Assembly (NCBI RefSeq): GCF_036884655.1
Contig: NC_088357.1
Span: forward strand, 4,393,001 to 4,457,000
Length of the DNA: 64,000 nucleotides
Direction: 5' to 3'
Source of the DNA: Musa acuminata AAA Group
Taxonomy: Eukaryota > Streptophyta > Magnoliopsida > Zingiberales > Musaceae
A program made the position numbers and the translations under genes. This document shows, one piece after another, positions 17,801 to 31,100 of the stretch (position 1 is its first letter; each line of letters starts with the position of its first letter). A model generated the notes under the pieces. The model was not told the DNA's origin, ran no database searches, and was given only the letters and a program-made list of their open reading frames with translations.

Positions 17801-20800
17801 ACTTAATTACTGTATTGCACGGGAACAGGATATAAAGAGACAGACAAAAATAGTGCTAAATGCAGTCGATATATGTCTTACCAAAAGAGTGGAATCTCAA
17901 ATATGCTGAGCACAACAAAATATTAAACATGGTGAAATCAACACCTTCTGACCCTCCAAAGATAAGTTGATCTATAGCTAGAGCAAGAAAAAGTATATTC
18001 ATAAGACAATAAAACATATGGTAGAAAAGAATGAAAACAAATCAATTCTGAACCTAATACATGCAAATCAAATCTCTTTCATTTGTGCCAGGTGGTACAT
18101 ACCACTCTGAGCCTAGACCAGTAAGCAGACTGCCCTATTCTCAGTGAAAATACAAATTTTCATGGTTTCAATCAAAAGGACTCATTAAACCACGCACCTA
18201 AATCAAGAACTGAACCGGTCTGCTGGTTTGTGATGCAACAGTCTTTTAATGCTTGGATGTTGATTGAAGGGACCCAAAAACTTCAACCCCAGAGCAACAT
18301 GAATGACCAGAAGAGGAAAAAAGGATAAGACAGACTCTTTTAAGTTCTATCACATTGAAACATCCTCTAGCAGCTGTACATTGTGACAGAAATTCAATAG
18401 TTTTCTTTTTCTTTTTGGGTTTTTTTAATATTCTTAGTAAATGATTCCAGGGTTTTTCTTTTTCAATGTGCTGCCAGCACACATCTGTCATGCCATGTGT
18501 TGACAATGAACCCTACTGGTACCTTTATGATCTGAATAGAGAGTACTATGGCATTGGCACTTGAGAAGGCAATCCTTATTATGAAATATGAGTTGACAAC
18601 ATTCTTGGTTGTGCATTTTCTCTCTTCCATTTTCCAAAGAACAAATCTCCAGTACAGGAGGTTCATAAAAACACTTCATGGTCGTAAATGATACGACCTA
18701 GCACAAGAGCAACACTAAAGGAGGAGACAAATCTCCTTTAAAATCATGTAAGGTTCATACCAAAAGATAATAACAGTAAGCTCAATGAACTTGTCCTTGT
18801 GTATTTATTCATATTCATATGAATCTCATAATGTATAAATTTGCAGAAAGAAAAGATTTCAAATTAACATCAAAATCCACATAAAAAGCACATATGCAAG
18901 GACTTATACCCTAAATAATCAGATTAAAATCTAAAGTTTTTTTTATTTTGAATAACTGCAACTTAAAATTAATATAGGCAAAAATAAAGTACAAGACTTA
19001 CAGAGTAAGAAGTCCAACCAGGTACTTGGACCACACCCTGAGGAAGAATCAACTGAGCGTAACTTGAAGAAGCTTGCCATCGAGGGCTAGGAATAAAAGA
19101 AGATCTTGATAAGGTCCAGTTTGTCATCTCCGCAGGATAAGTTTGCTGACCAGGAGTTGTTGGGGAATGTACAGCAGGATAAACAGGAGAACCACGTAGA
19201 GCAACTACTGCATTAGACGGCTGTGGATGGTGAAATTTACATGTACCCCCGAACTTACACTCTCCGGTTCTTATATAATATGCACAATCCTTCTCATTCT
19301 ATGATTCAAAATTGTAAACTATCATGCAATGGTCCAATTAACAAACAAGCAAACAAAAAAGAAAGAAAAAAATGAAAGAGCAAAAATACCAAAAAAAGCT
19401 GATGTATAGTTAATATTTAATCATACTCTAACTTGGTGCTAAGTGCTAACAAATCCTATTATAGCAGAAAAAAGGAAAACCAGATAAAGCACAAACCAGT
19501 CGCAATGGGTAGCCTAAAATATTTAACTGAACTCGTCCAGCAATTCCAGCCTTCTCTTTGGGGTGATGGAACTTGCATATAGCTCCAAATTTGCATGTTC
19601 CTGTCTTCAAATAGTACTGAAAAAGAGTAGAAAGAAAATGTTACAAGGACATTAAGCCCTAATACGATGGAACAATCAAAGAAACTCAAATTTCCCTCTC
19701 ATTAACACGGTACAAAAACAAAGAAGGTAAACATAAAAGAGTTCTTTTCTTTTTAGCGAAAAAGTCCACCGTCAACCCATCAACTTCATTCAATAAGAAA
19801 GTGAAAGAAGCTTACAAAAAATCACATCATAGCAAACAATAAATAAATGATGAATAATAGCAGAAGGTAAGACAACTACAAGTCCCAAACAGATCTGGGA
19901 AACACCAGCAATAACAGGTTCCATTCAACAGATGACGTAATTCAGGCTTCAACTTACTTCTTAAAAAAATAAGTTTCTTTGATGTTATTTACTTGACACT
20001 GACCAAACAACAAATTACCTATGTTTTTGTACTATGACAAATCATGAGTATTAGAATTCCAACTTTATACTTTAGGTGGTTTCACAAGGATTTCATAAGG
20101 AAAGACGAGATAATTCAATCTAGAAATAAATGGGAGAGGACCCCCAAAGAAAACTTGGTCTATATAGTGAGGATCCAGCATCCCTTGATTAACTGAAGAT
20201 GTTGATTGTAAAAGAACTAAATATCTAAAAAGATACATGTGGCTGACTCCAAATAGGAAGTAATAAAGGCAGTAGATGTATACAAATGCAACTTCCTAGT
20301 AAATGCCTTGTGAAAAGAGAAAAAAAACAATTATAAGGCATCCAAATAATAAACACTTTGTAATTCAGAAGCTACAAGGAACAAGACAATGCAAAAATAA
20401 AGGCATATAATGAATCCATATTTTTTTGACCCAAAATTTAAATACACTACATCTAATCAAAGTAGAAACTAATTTCATATTAGTCAATATAAACAAGGAA
20501 AAACAATACAACTTAATACCAATCACTGATTTTTGATACTATACTTCACTTACACTATGTACATAAAATATTAAAAAAAAAGAACTCTCAATGTTATAAA
20601 CAAAGAGTCACCTGACATTCAGGTTGGCCAACTCGTTCAGGGTACCCTCCCCTGATTCTTGCAGCAGCAGCAGCAACAGCCTGAGATATGACAGGATCTA
20701 ATTAAAATCATCAAGTCTGCTAGAACTTTATTAAGTAGGAGCATTAATAAAACATGAAAGTAGAAAAGAAACAACAAAATGAAAAAAGGTTTTTTAAAGG

Positions 20801-23800
20801 AATTGTGAATTAACCATGAATAATTGCCAATAATCCAGACAACTTAAAGAATTTTAATCACGAAACACACAGATATGCAGCAACCCTTCTAGGTGTAAGA
20901 AGTCAAAGTGCAGAAGATCCAAGGAAAATACTAGATTTAAAATCATCTACTGCTAGAGGAACTGGCAACAACTAAAAATGACGGTAATGCACAAAGGTTC
21001 ACCTATCATCAATCAGTCCAATATTGGTTACATAAACAAGGGAGGCAACTATTGCTTCTTAGTGTTTCTCAATAAGAACAGAAGGGGAGAAAAAACAAAG
21101 TCAAACTGTGGATCTAAGCATCGGCTTTTCAATAGCAAGTATCATGCTACCCAGTATGGATTATTAAATGTTGTATTACACGTATTGCCTAGCCGGCGGC
21201 ACTTACCACACCAGCCACCATTAAGGCAATCATTGATCTTGTTCTCCTGCATACTGGTAGTACTGCGATTCAGTTGCTGCAACCATTATAACAATTAATG
21301 ATTATGCTCATCAACTTTCCTCTTAAGACTAAAATTGACTTCTCTCAATGCACACTGTTTATACTATAGTTAGTCTAGAAAATGCCAAACTTCTAATGTT
21401 AATTGGAAAAGGTCAGGATGCCATGATAGATATTATAACTAGAGTTTGCACACGTCTAACCTCTTGTGATCAATGCATCTTGACATGAAACTCTCATCAG
21501 AGGCGTGCCTGAGATTTTCGATTAAAATCTAAAATCCACAATATAAGCTCGTATAAAGTTGACATGTAGCATTAATTATGAGTTCTCCTATGGCTTAAAT
21601 AACAATATTTTATTGATTTGAGAGAATAATAACTTTGACATGTACTCAGTATCAGTCTATGAGTGAAATAAGCAAGGGACACAACAATTTCTGGATATTC
21701 TTTTTGGTCAACATCTTAGTGGTAATGAGTGGTGTTGAAGTCACACATCTGTGTTTGACTATTGGACACTCGACAGTTTTTTGTTTTTTTGTTTTTCCTG
21801 GATGATGGCAGACACAACCATAGCATTTGTGATGAAGGTCTTGTTATCACAAGGATGCAAATATTAAGACGAAAATATTGATCCATACACAGCGTGACTG
21901 AAGGCTTCACCTAGCAACGATATTGAAGCTTAAAAAAAGAGAGTATGTTGGAAAACCACATTTAGCACATATTTAGTGCCACAAATATATTCATGAATAC
22001 ATTTCTTCCCACAGTAAATGTACATGGCGAGGGTTAGTTACATTACAGAGTCATAAAACCAAATAACTTCTGGTTGGATTTATTTATCATTCAATTGACT
22101 CTTTTCTTTTTATTCCAACAAACCACCATCACCATAAAGGGGGGCAAAAACTTGCTAATACAGTTAAAGGGGGTGTCTAAGTTCCAAAGTGGACACCATA
22201 AAAAAAAAAAAAAAGTAGAAGTAGACAACAAAATTCAGAAGCTAAGTGCATCAGAAACAAAATATTATTTTTTCTCAAAGTTATAGTAGATCATGAAGCT
22301 AGATTGCATATAGATTGAAGTTGATAGAGCAAAATTTTCCAAAATTTCTATTTATCTAATCAATCAAACTCATGCAATGAGAATGATCGAAAACTGAGCC
22401 AAATAAAACAATAAAACAATCAAATCTTAAGCAAGGAATAGCTACCAAATCATACAACCTAACTTGAAAGAACTTTCAAACAGAGCAGAAGCTACTCTGT
22501 AAAGCATGTTTCAGAATAAAGACATCTAATAGCCGATGAAGGATCAGAATTCAATTAAGAACGTAAATTCCATCCAATATGCTTTTCAGAATGAAGGCAT
22601 CTAATTGGTAATTAGCCAGACTTATATTAAGAACATAAATTCCATTCAATGTATAAAAAGCATGGGCATTCTTACAAAGTTAAAGTGACAAAGATCAGGG
22701 TCACAGAAGTAATGAAATAACATACAGCCACGCTACTTTTTCTGACTTGGCAGTTACACATGATGTTATGCTTCAAAAGTATATGAGCAGTTGAAATGGA
22801 AGAATAGGAATGTTTTTGTATCATTGCAGAATCCAATATATGTAATTGCACAGGAATCTTCATTACCAACATCCTGTTAGGAGGATGATTAAATTTGCAA
22901 GTCCTCCCAAATCTGCAAAGGCCAGTCCTGATGTAATAAGCACAGTCTGGCTCTCCTGGCCGTTCAGGATAGGGTCCAGTTTCCATGGAATCACTTTCTC
23001 TCATCCTTTTCCACATTGCTTCTGCAACATTATAAAAGATTCCAGGTTTTAGATTGCTTTCTTATGTTTGATAACAACTTAAGAGACTAGATGCAGAAAA
23101 TTTTGCTAACAGTTAGAAATCTGCAAAATGGTCAATAAGAAGGAAAAAAGAAAAAACAGAGCCGAAATCATTATGATGCATACTGCAGGACATTTGTCAG
23201 TAGACAAGACAACAATAATAACAACTGAGGAAAGATGTCAACCTAGATGCTTACACATATACCTGGCCGTTCCAACATTCACTAAGAAATTGGTTCCAAC
23301 GCTATGGCCAAGCAAAACTTACACTGTTGGTTTCAAAAATCTGATTGTTACGTAAGTCATGGATTGCGCCGTCAGATCACCAAAACAAAACACGAACAGA
23401 ACAGTAAAAGGCAGATGCCAAACGAATGTTAGAATAATCCTAACACATAAATGCAAGATCATATACCACTATTTAGGATTTGAATAGAAAGCCGAAACAG
23501 AAGCATCATAAATCATCAAACGAGAGTCGTCTCGATCAAACTAACGAACTTATAATTAAAAAGGAGTCTCTCTATGCAGAAAAATTAAAAGTTTCCAATT
23601 TGGACCTATAGAAACGTCTCGATTCACCGATCCTTGCGCAAGAAACAATAAAGACCGGAACTAGAGCTCAATGTCCACAATCAACATCCCAGTTCTCTCA
23701 TCCATCGTATGGAAATACCCAAAAGTACGACAAGTCGCAGCGTTGCTACGGTGTTCCAGGATCAAAGAAACCCTAATCCGTACCTTCATCAGTTCCGGGC

Positions 23801-23871
23801 TGCGACGACAACGACGGCCCCTCCGTCACGGTCCTGGCGGGTGCCCTCGTGCTCCATCCATCTCCCGCCAT
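14811..23871 (-). CDS. CCCH-type zinc finger protein with five C3H fingers (ZFN family)
   Basis: Coding exons (minus strand): 23871-23784, 23021-22867, 20680-20612, 19616-19497, 19298-19002, 17539-17222, 15098-14811. All are in frame and encode 444 residues. Five C-x8-C-x5-C-x3-H fingers start at about residues 56, 103, 149, 308 and 354. Each is introduced by a (Y/F)PERPG(E/Q)P(D/E)C-like or NEKDC-like lead. The 3+2 grouping, with a Ser/Gln/Pro-rich middle (about 170-300), is the signature of the plant ZFN1-like group I CCCH family. Finger 2 is split between exons 3 and 4. Members bind nucleic acid (RNA and single-stranded DNA) in the nucleus or cytoplasm; the target is not inferable here. 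The C-terminus is Ser-rich with an acidic end (GDENEEAES). The first exon is the least certain part; an in-frame Met at residue 32 could act as an alternative start. An upstream in-frame ORF extension to 24210 is GC-rich and probably 5' UTR. Confidence 0.93.
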
Positions 23872-26800
23872 CACCAGATCATCGCCGCAGGAACGCCCAT
23901 TCCCTCCGCTGATCCACCTCAGACTCCGGCACCTGCGATCACCGAAGAGGCCGGGGACGAGACGGAGAAGGGTGGCACAGAGGCCAGGCAAGGTGGCAGC
24001 GAGATCGAGAGGACGAAGCGGAGGAGGAGGAGGGGAAACGCTCTCCTCTCCACAAACGAGGAGAGGAATAACAGCCAGCCATTCGATTTCCCCCTTTCTC
24101 TCTCTTTTTACCCCCGCGCGATCCAGCGATCGAGTTAACGGACCCGCGAAGGAAACCGTTACTGTAACCGACACCGATTCCTCGCAGAACTTCCCATCGC
24201 ATGTGCTCATTTACACGCCTTGATTTCTCCACATAAACGATCGAGGCCGTCAAATCCACGAAGCGTGATGCTGCGGTCAGACATACATGCGCTCTTAACT
24301 GCGTCTAATATATTAGCTGCGAACAAGACTGTCATGAAGTGAGCGGTATCGTAACTCGCGGAGACTTAAGAGCTGCCACGTAGCTGCTTTCCCTCCTTCG
24401 ACGGTTGGACGGGAAAGCAGTACTGGGAAAGGCTTTGTTTAAGCATCACCCGCGAGTGAGGGGAACAAAGGAGAGGAAGTCGGTCGGTGGCGGTCCGAAC
24501 AGCCATTTGAAGGAAACGCCCCTCCCGTGCGCGCTATTGCACGATCGTCCCAGTTATCGACGATTTGATCACCGTTCATATGATCTTGATCCAGATGACC
24601 GGTGAGACGGAGCACGTTCCGCGTAAGTAAGTCTGCGAGGGAACGGACGAAAAGTGGGCGATTTCGAGCCTTCGTTGGGAGGCAGTGGGGGTTGAAAGAA
24701 CGGTTCAAGGAGCGCCACGTGTGGCAATTTGGATACGCGCCAGTGGACTTTCCGTGCGCTTTTCTCTGCTTTTTCTTAAAGGGATCCGCCAACCCCACCT
24801 ACGAGCATCGGCACCAACCACGGGGCGCCCTCCATGATGATGACTGGGCCCCGGGGGCGAACGCTCCAACGTGGTGGGAGGTGTGGGTCAGGGGTGAAGA
24901 CATGGGTGCGGGACGGGCTTTGCTGGGTTTTGCGATCGCAGGTTGGGCACCCTCGACGGCGTTGTGTGTGTGATATTTCCGGGGCTCGGGCGTGGCTCGG
25001 CTTCGCCGTTAGGTGGGGTGCGACGCTCGGTAGGGTGGATGGAGGGTGGGGCCCGATATGAAGCTAGTACTTTTGACAAGGAAGCGTAACAACCAACCGC
25101 ATGCGTCCTTCCGTGATGTTTTAGTACCCACAGACGCCACCCGAAGAATCACACGTCAGCTGCGGCCCCACCAAAATGTCAGGTTCGTGAGAGAGTTGAT
25201 ATGGTGAAGGTATTGGATCACTTAATATGCCAAAACAAAATTTTATCTTAAATTAAGAATTTTTGGGTTGACTTTCTTTTCTATATATATACTTGTAATA
25301 TAAAAAAGAAAAAATAAATGATTAAAGAAACAAACATGCTAAATATCATGATTTTTTTAAACTATTTTTTATATATAAATAACAAATTAAATCTAAAATA
25401 TAATTAATAATAATAATTTTGCTATCTAGTCATCTCATGTGATGCTCATATCAAATTATATTAGTTAGAGAGTGAACTTCATAAATATGTATATAATAGA
25501 GAATAAAATTAGAATAATTTAAAGTGAGAAAACTACTTATGCATCTCTGTCTCCTTCTATCTTTTTCCCATCTCCTTAGTGTCACAATTTTCTTTTCTTT
25601 TTTGTTAGTGTATATACCTATGGAAAACTTTAATTTCATTTTATACTATATCAGAATATGTTATGATGTAGCTAGCACCATATAGACGTGAAGTTGGTGT
25701 AATAATAGAGTGAATATTTTATACATTTTCGTATTTTTGTAACGGTACGAACTACAAAGAGAAGACTACCATTTACGTATGGATGTCTACACATGGCGTC
25801 CGTCGCTTACGTTGTAGACATCCATACGTATTTGTTGGTGTAATTTTTTGTGTTACTATTGTTAATAATGATATTATTGTTATTATTTTATTATCCAGCT
25901 TCACCGATTCCTACTTGCTAGCCATCTTACGTGTCGAAAAATAAAGTGCCGAGAACGCGATACGATCCGTGCATCACGACCGTTCATGTCGCTGATTTTG
26001 CACCGTCCTGATGATTGCTTGATCCGGACCACGCCACCCGTCGGTACCCTGCGCTGCTTTCGTGTTCGCGCCAAGTCGCAGCCACAAAACTGAGACGCTC
26101 CCACAGACACATGAAAAGACCCCTCGCCACAGGTCCCCAACCCTGAGCTGGTGGACCCCGAAACCTCCTCTAGTGATGACACAGGTAGGTTCGGGAGTAA
26201 CGCGGGACCTGCCAATGACGTTCTATGCACGAACCACGGTGCTCGTCCTTCACCACGCTCGCGCTATCAGTTCAACCGAATCACCCCTGTAAAGTTCCCT
26301 GGGTGAAGTAGCCTCCCCATCGACTGCGCGTGGTGTGTCCCACGCGACAGCTCCATCAGAGGCCCCCTCGCCCGGAAAACCTTCATCGCGCCTCCCATGT
26401 TTTTGTCGCGGTTTGAACGAGATGCAAGCCAGGAAGGGCGGGGAAAGGGACAAAACGTACGCTGCGTCATGGTCTCGAATACGACCGCGGCGCAAGTGGC
26501 GTCGCTCCGAAGAGGAAAAGGGCAGCCCCGTCCTTCGCAGTCCATAAAAAAGTCTCGATCTCTCCGCTCGGGAAGGGGCGCCGGAGTTCGGAGACCGACG
26601 CGGTGGCATTCTCGCGAATCATAGAACGCTCACCCTTCCTTCGGGTACACGTTTCGACATCTGATTGGCTAGGTACGGTGCTCCGTCCTTCGCTCCCGAC
26701 ACAACCTCACTACCGGGTAAAAGGGTCAAGGCTCACGTGCCAGGGAGGTGGTTATGGACGGGGTAAGGCGAGGAGCGAATGCTGGGCGGTGACGAGAAAG

Positions 26801-27590
26801 AGGACGGTTTAGAGAGGCGTACCGGCAATCAGCAATGGAACGGTTTGATGCCGTTTTATCGTCCTTTTCCTCTTGCAATAATTCCGATATTTCCACCTCA
26901 ACAAGTACTTTCTCGCAACATTTTTTTTTTCTTCCATTTTTATCTTATTTTCCGTATCAGACTTATTTATTCTCCAATGGGATGGTTTTGAAGAAGGCGA
27001 GGAAACGAGGGAGGGGCGGGCAAAGAGATCGCTGCTGTTGTGTGCTTGGTCGCGTCCGGAAGCTTCGCCTCTGTCTCTCTCCATCTCTCCTCCCTTTCGC
27101 TTCGTTTCTAGTTTCGATCACACCATTCTTGGGACGATGCTCGAGATCTGGTAGTTTCTTGCCTTCAGATCCAGTAAGGGTTTCGTTGTCTTAACTTGCT
27201 TGCCTGATCTCACCGTGTGTGAGTGGATCCTTGGGGAACCAGGATGCGCGTTTAATCGAGTTCTCTTCCTTTGTTTTCTTACCGATGATGAAAGACTCTT
27301 TATTTGCCTTGGATCTCGAATTCTTCTTCTTCTTCTTATTCCTATTTTTCAGATTATTTTGCTTTAATTTTTGGTAGTATAGCTTATTAGAAGATTCTAC
27401 CTCGTTGGAGCGGACGGATCTCGGAGAAGTATCCACATCACACTGCGGTTTGTAAGTTCTCTTCCTTTCTTTTTTGTGAGATTTCTGGTAATCACATCGA
27501 GAGGATGATGAGAACTATTTTTATGTTTACATGGGACTTTGCTGATGTTTGTGACTGATGGTGTGGGCTTGGCAGATGATGGGGTTTCTT
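23872..27590. other. GC-rich intergenic region between CCCH and MIR535 (divergent)
   Basis: Bases 23872-25080 and 25880-26800 are GC-rich, while 25200-25870 is AT-rich. The many short ORFs overlap in several frames and none resembles a protein family, so I read them as composition artefacts. A perfect 17-bp inverted repeat lies at 25774-25830. Bases about 24901-25035 contain two weakly similar GC-rich segments. A CT-rich stretch at 27070-27110 followed by CCAGTAAGGG at 27171-27180 looks like a 5' leader with a splice donor. It may be the first exon of the MIR535 primary transcript, but this is only inference. Confidence 0.5.
25774..25830. repeat. Perfect 17-bp inverted repeat with 23-nt loop
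   Basis: TACGTATGGATGTCTAC at 25774-25790 is the exact reverse complement of 25814-25830, separated by 23 bases. The surroundings are AT-rich. It could be a small hairpin, or the paired ends of a very short inverted-repeat element. There is no evidence of transcription. Confidence 0.85.
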
Positions 27591-27599
27591 GTTGATGCG

Positions 27600-27720
27600 C
27601 TTGCATGAGCGTTGTTGGTTGACAACGAGAGAGAGCACGCCGGTCCGAGGCCCATGCCGGCTGCCATGGTCCAGTACTAGCGTGCTCCTTCTCGTTGTCA
27701 CCCCGTTTCGCCTCACCAAC
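27600..27720 (+). ncRNA. MIR535: MIR535 microRNA precursor
   Basis: The 5' arm at 27620-27640 reads as plant miR535 (begins TGACAACGAG, ends AGAGCACGC). The 3' arm at 27680-27700 is complementary over all 21 positions except one A/C mismatch and one G-U pair. With the usual two-base 3' overhang the star strand would be about 27682-27702. The loop is about 39 nt. Outside the duplex, partial pairing continues (a GCG at about 27609-27611 facing a CGC at 27709-27711). miR535 is related in sequence to miR156 and targets SBP-box (SPL) transcripts in some plants; that target assignment comes from family knowledge. Overlapping ORFs on both strands here are incidental to the hairpin. Identification rests on recognising the mature sequence plus the fold. 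Confidence 0.95.
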
Positions 27721-27857
27721 ATCAATCGCTTCTTCTTGCCCCATATTCCTACCGTCGGCCTTGTCGAGATGAAGTGCTGCATCTGATAGGTACGTTGTGG
27801 TTTCCTCACGCTACATCCATACATTCATTCACTCTAATCCATGTTGTTTTTCTTTTC

Positions 27858-28160
27858 TTTTAGTATGTGTGATTATTTATTGTATTGTCTTAAGCAAAGG
27901 CATGCCTAAATTAGCCAGATATCAAATAGTTGGTCGTCGAATCTCTTTGTTGATGTTTGATGAATCTTATGTTGCTTTGCCTGCTGGTAATTTAGTACTT
28001 GCTATTCTCTACTTTTTTTAGTATATTTGATTTATTTATTGTATTGTCTTAAGCACGGGTGTCTATGTTAGCCAAATATTAAATAATTGGCCATCATATC
28101 TCTTTGTTGATGTTTGATGAATCTTATGCTCCTTTACATGCTGGTAATTTAGTACTCGGT
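27858..28160. repeat. Tandem duplication, two units of about 150 bp
   Basis: Unit 1 (about 27858-28015) and unit 2 (about 28016-28160) share TTTATTGTATTGTCTTAAGC, CTCTTTGTTGATGTTTGATG and CTGGTAATTTAGTACT in the same order. Scattered substitutions separate them. The second unit begins directly after the first. No ORF spans both. Confidence 0.85.
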
Positions 28161-31100
28161 TTTTATTTTTCTTCATTCAAGCTTAGTCATGTTAGTGAAT
28201 AGTTAGGTTACAATGTATTCCTGATTTGGTATCCCATTGGTATCCTAGTATTAAATAGTATTCCTGATTAGTTAGCCAAATATTAAATAGTTAGGTTACA
28301 AGAAAGGATGATTGCTAGCTAAGATTTATGTTTGGGTATAAATGTGCCTAAACCTTGGTATGTAGATGTCTATATATGTTCAGAAAATGGAGGACAACAC
28401 ATGTCCATTCTTCCCCTAGAATACTGGAAAGATGTCCTTTTTTAGTTTCAACTACATCAGATGATGGACATATGGTCAATTTGCAATGTGGTCAATCAAA
28501 AGACTAATTTCATTTACAGAAAATATCAATTAGCAATGCTTTTATCAAGTTTTTGCAAGAGGCACATAAGATACATCCATGTTTTTCATGTGAAGTAGGT
28601 TGTATTGTTGTATCCTCATAAGAAGAAAGGGAAGGTAGGGGGAGCAAGCTTAACATCTTTGTTGAACTTCAACACAAGTTGTTTCAAGACCAATCATCTT
28701 AACCAATATTGCATATTGATGCAAGACTGTTTTGATGCAACTTCAACAACGTCTCTCTTTTATTGATGCAAGACTGTTTTGATCCTTGTCTTCACTGATT
28801 GAATCATTCTTATTTGGAGTTTCATCTTAACCTTTCCATAAGATCAAGGATCTTAGTTTTTGTTGATTTAACAGGAATTCATTCGATTTCCGGAAAGCAC
28901 ATGTTTTTAGCATGTATGGGCAACTCCTCATGAATGGCTTGTTTGTACATTATCTTGACAATATAGGAACTTCAAATGCATACACTATTATTTTGAGTTT
29001 GTGATTCTTCTTGACTGATCATAGCCTATTTTAACATATTAAAGAATAAGTTAATAATATAGTACAAAAAACCTTTATTAATAACAACAACAAAATGGGT
29101 CGTTTTGGGATGATAAGAACCTGATAAAACAATTCTTGAGATAGGCATTCATGTCTAAGAAATAATATAATAATATTAATTATCACTCGTACATATTTGC
29201 ATGTGTACTTGTAGCTTTTTCTTGTAAAAATTAATAGAGAAGTATGTATTAAGAGAGATTAGGATAACAAGTAAACAAAGATGTGTTGGGTTTTTGAAAG
29301 AAAAAATATGGTCTTGAAGTATCCAAGCAATCAATTAATATCCAGTAGCTCCTTTGATCTCTGTAAAAATCTGTTAGTGGAACTTGTTTTAATTCCCTTG
29401 GCATGGGCACCATAAAAAGGAAAGAGGACAATTTTGTCTCCCAGTATCATGGAAGAATCCTATGGCATGGGCACCATAGAAAATTTCTTTCCTATCCAAA
29501 TGCACCAAATCACTAAGTAATTTGGTTTTTTTTTAATGAACACTTTTTTTGTTTTTATATTGTTCTTATCTTTAGTTGTGGTATGTTTTGTTCATACCAA
29601 TAAACTCATCCACAAACAGAAAGGAAAATTTTGGAATAAGTATTCATGTCCACATTTGCTTGATCAATCAAATTAAACCAGCTATAAATTGATGGTGTCA
29701 AATGGAAATCTTTATGTACATAGGAAGTAGCACACTTATAGTATACTGTATAATCAATGAGGAGGAGATTGAGAAACAATTGTTTAATAAATAAGAGCAG
29801 GCTGGCTAGAATAAAGTGCAACTACTTTCTTGTATGATTGTGTAGTTTTTCCATAATTAAAAGCAAAATGTCTCTAAATTGGCATAGAAACAGCCATCAT
29901 AAATGCTTCAAAGGGTTATCAATATTTGTTCTGACTTCAATATGCTAGAGATGATGATAGAAGGAAAAATGGGATAAAAATTATTGCATTAGTGATAAGA
30001 TGAGAGAAAATATTGTCTAAGATGATTCAAGTTGTCTTCTACTTTATCATTCTCAATTGGATTAGCTAATCTAGGTTGGATCCGAGTAGGAGCAAATCTT
30101 AATTGATCAATTTCACAGCATGGGAAAAATATAGTTTCTTGTGTAAGTTGGTCTCATTCATCAAGACTTTTGGTTGATTTCTGTTTTCAATGCAAATTTT
30201 GGACTAGTTAAATTGATCCATACTAGATTTGCATGAATGTCCATGACATTGTGTCACTATTTGATAAATTGTAGATGTCAATGCAAAAACACATGATCAT
30301 TTTACAGTTTAAAATACATTAATGTACTAGTCCTAAAAATGTTTTATAATAGGTGATAGTCTGTCAAGGTGGTAACTACCTAGGCCATTTGACATCCACG
30401 AATTAAGAATAAAATGGAGTAAAAGGTAAAAAATTATGACATTAGATGTAGAAATAAAAGGAGTACAAGCATAACTAAAAGTTATTAATAAGATAGAAGA
30501 AATTAAAAATTTGATTGCTCCACACACTATGAAATTAAACATACTCCAAAAGAAATTGATTGCTCAACACACTATGAAATTAAAAATATTCTTCTTCTCT
30601 TTTGAGGTGGCTCTTTGCTTCACTAAAGGCAACCTTCATCTAGGTGTGTCAAACTGACACTATTTCCATCCTGATTCTATTTGTTTACTCTAGCTAAGAC
30701 ACCCGCAAAAACTTGATACTATAATCATTTACATCTGGCCTTTATTCTTAATTATCACTGAGTTGTGCTAATATGGTTAAGCCATATATTTTCTTTCCTT
30801 GGCCTAAGATCTTCCTAGCGCACATCCATTATGTGGCCAAGCATGCCCAAATTTGGTTTCATGAATGTTTCCTCTTCTAGGCCCAGTTTTCCTTGCCAAA
30901 TTTCTAGGTATATTCAGGCATGGTCAGCCAAATCACATGCCCAAACAACAATGTCTTGTGTAGATACAAATCTTGTCTGCCAAATGGTACATATTGAAAA
31001 TTGCTGTCCGGGAATGTTGACCAATACTAAAGTGGACATATATTGAGCTATCCTATTGATGCAATAAGATGACTCTATGATGCATAACTTTGCAAAGCAT

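Noticed and set aside
23773..24210. Longer N-terminal extension of the CCCH zinc-finger protein
   Set aside because: The extension is GC-rich, has no similarity to family N-termini and lies upstream of a Met that gives a typical N-terminus; more likely 5' UTR.
27397..27824. Two overlapping minus-strand ORFs (115 and 110 residues) over the MIR535 hairpin
   Set aside because: They lie antisense to a clear microRNA hairpin, have low-complexity composition and match no family.
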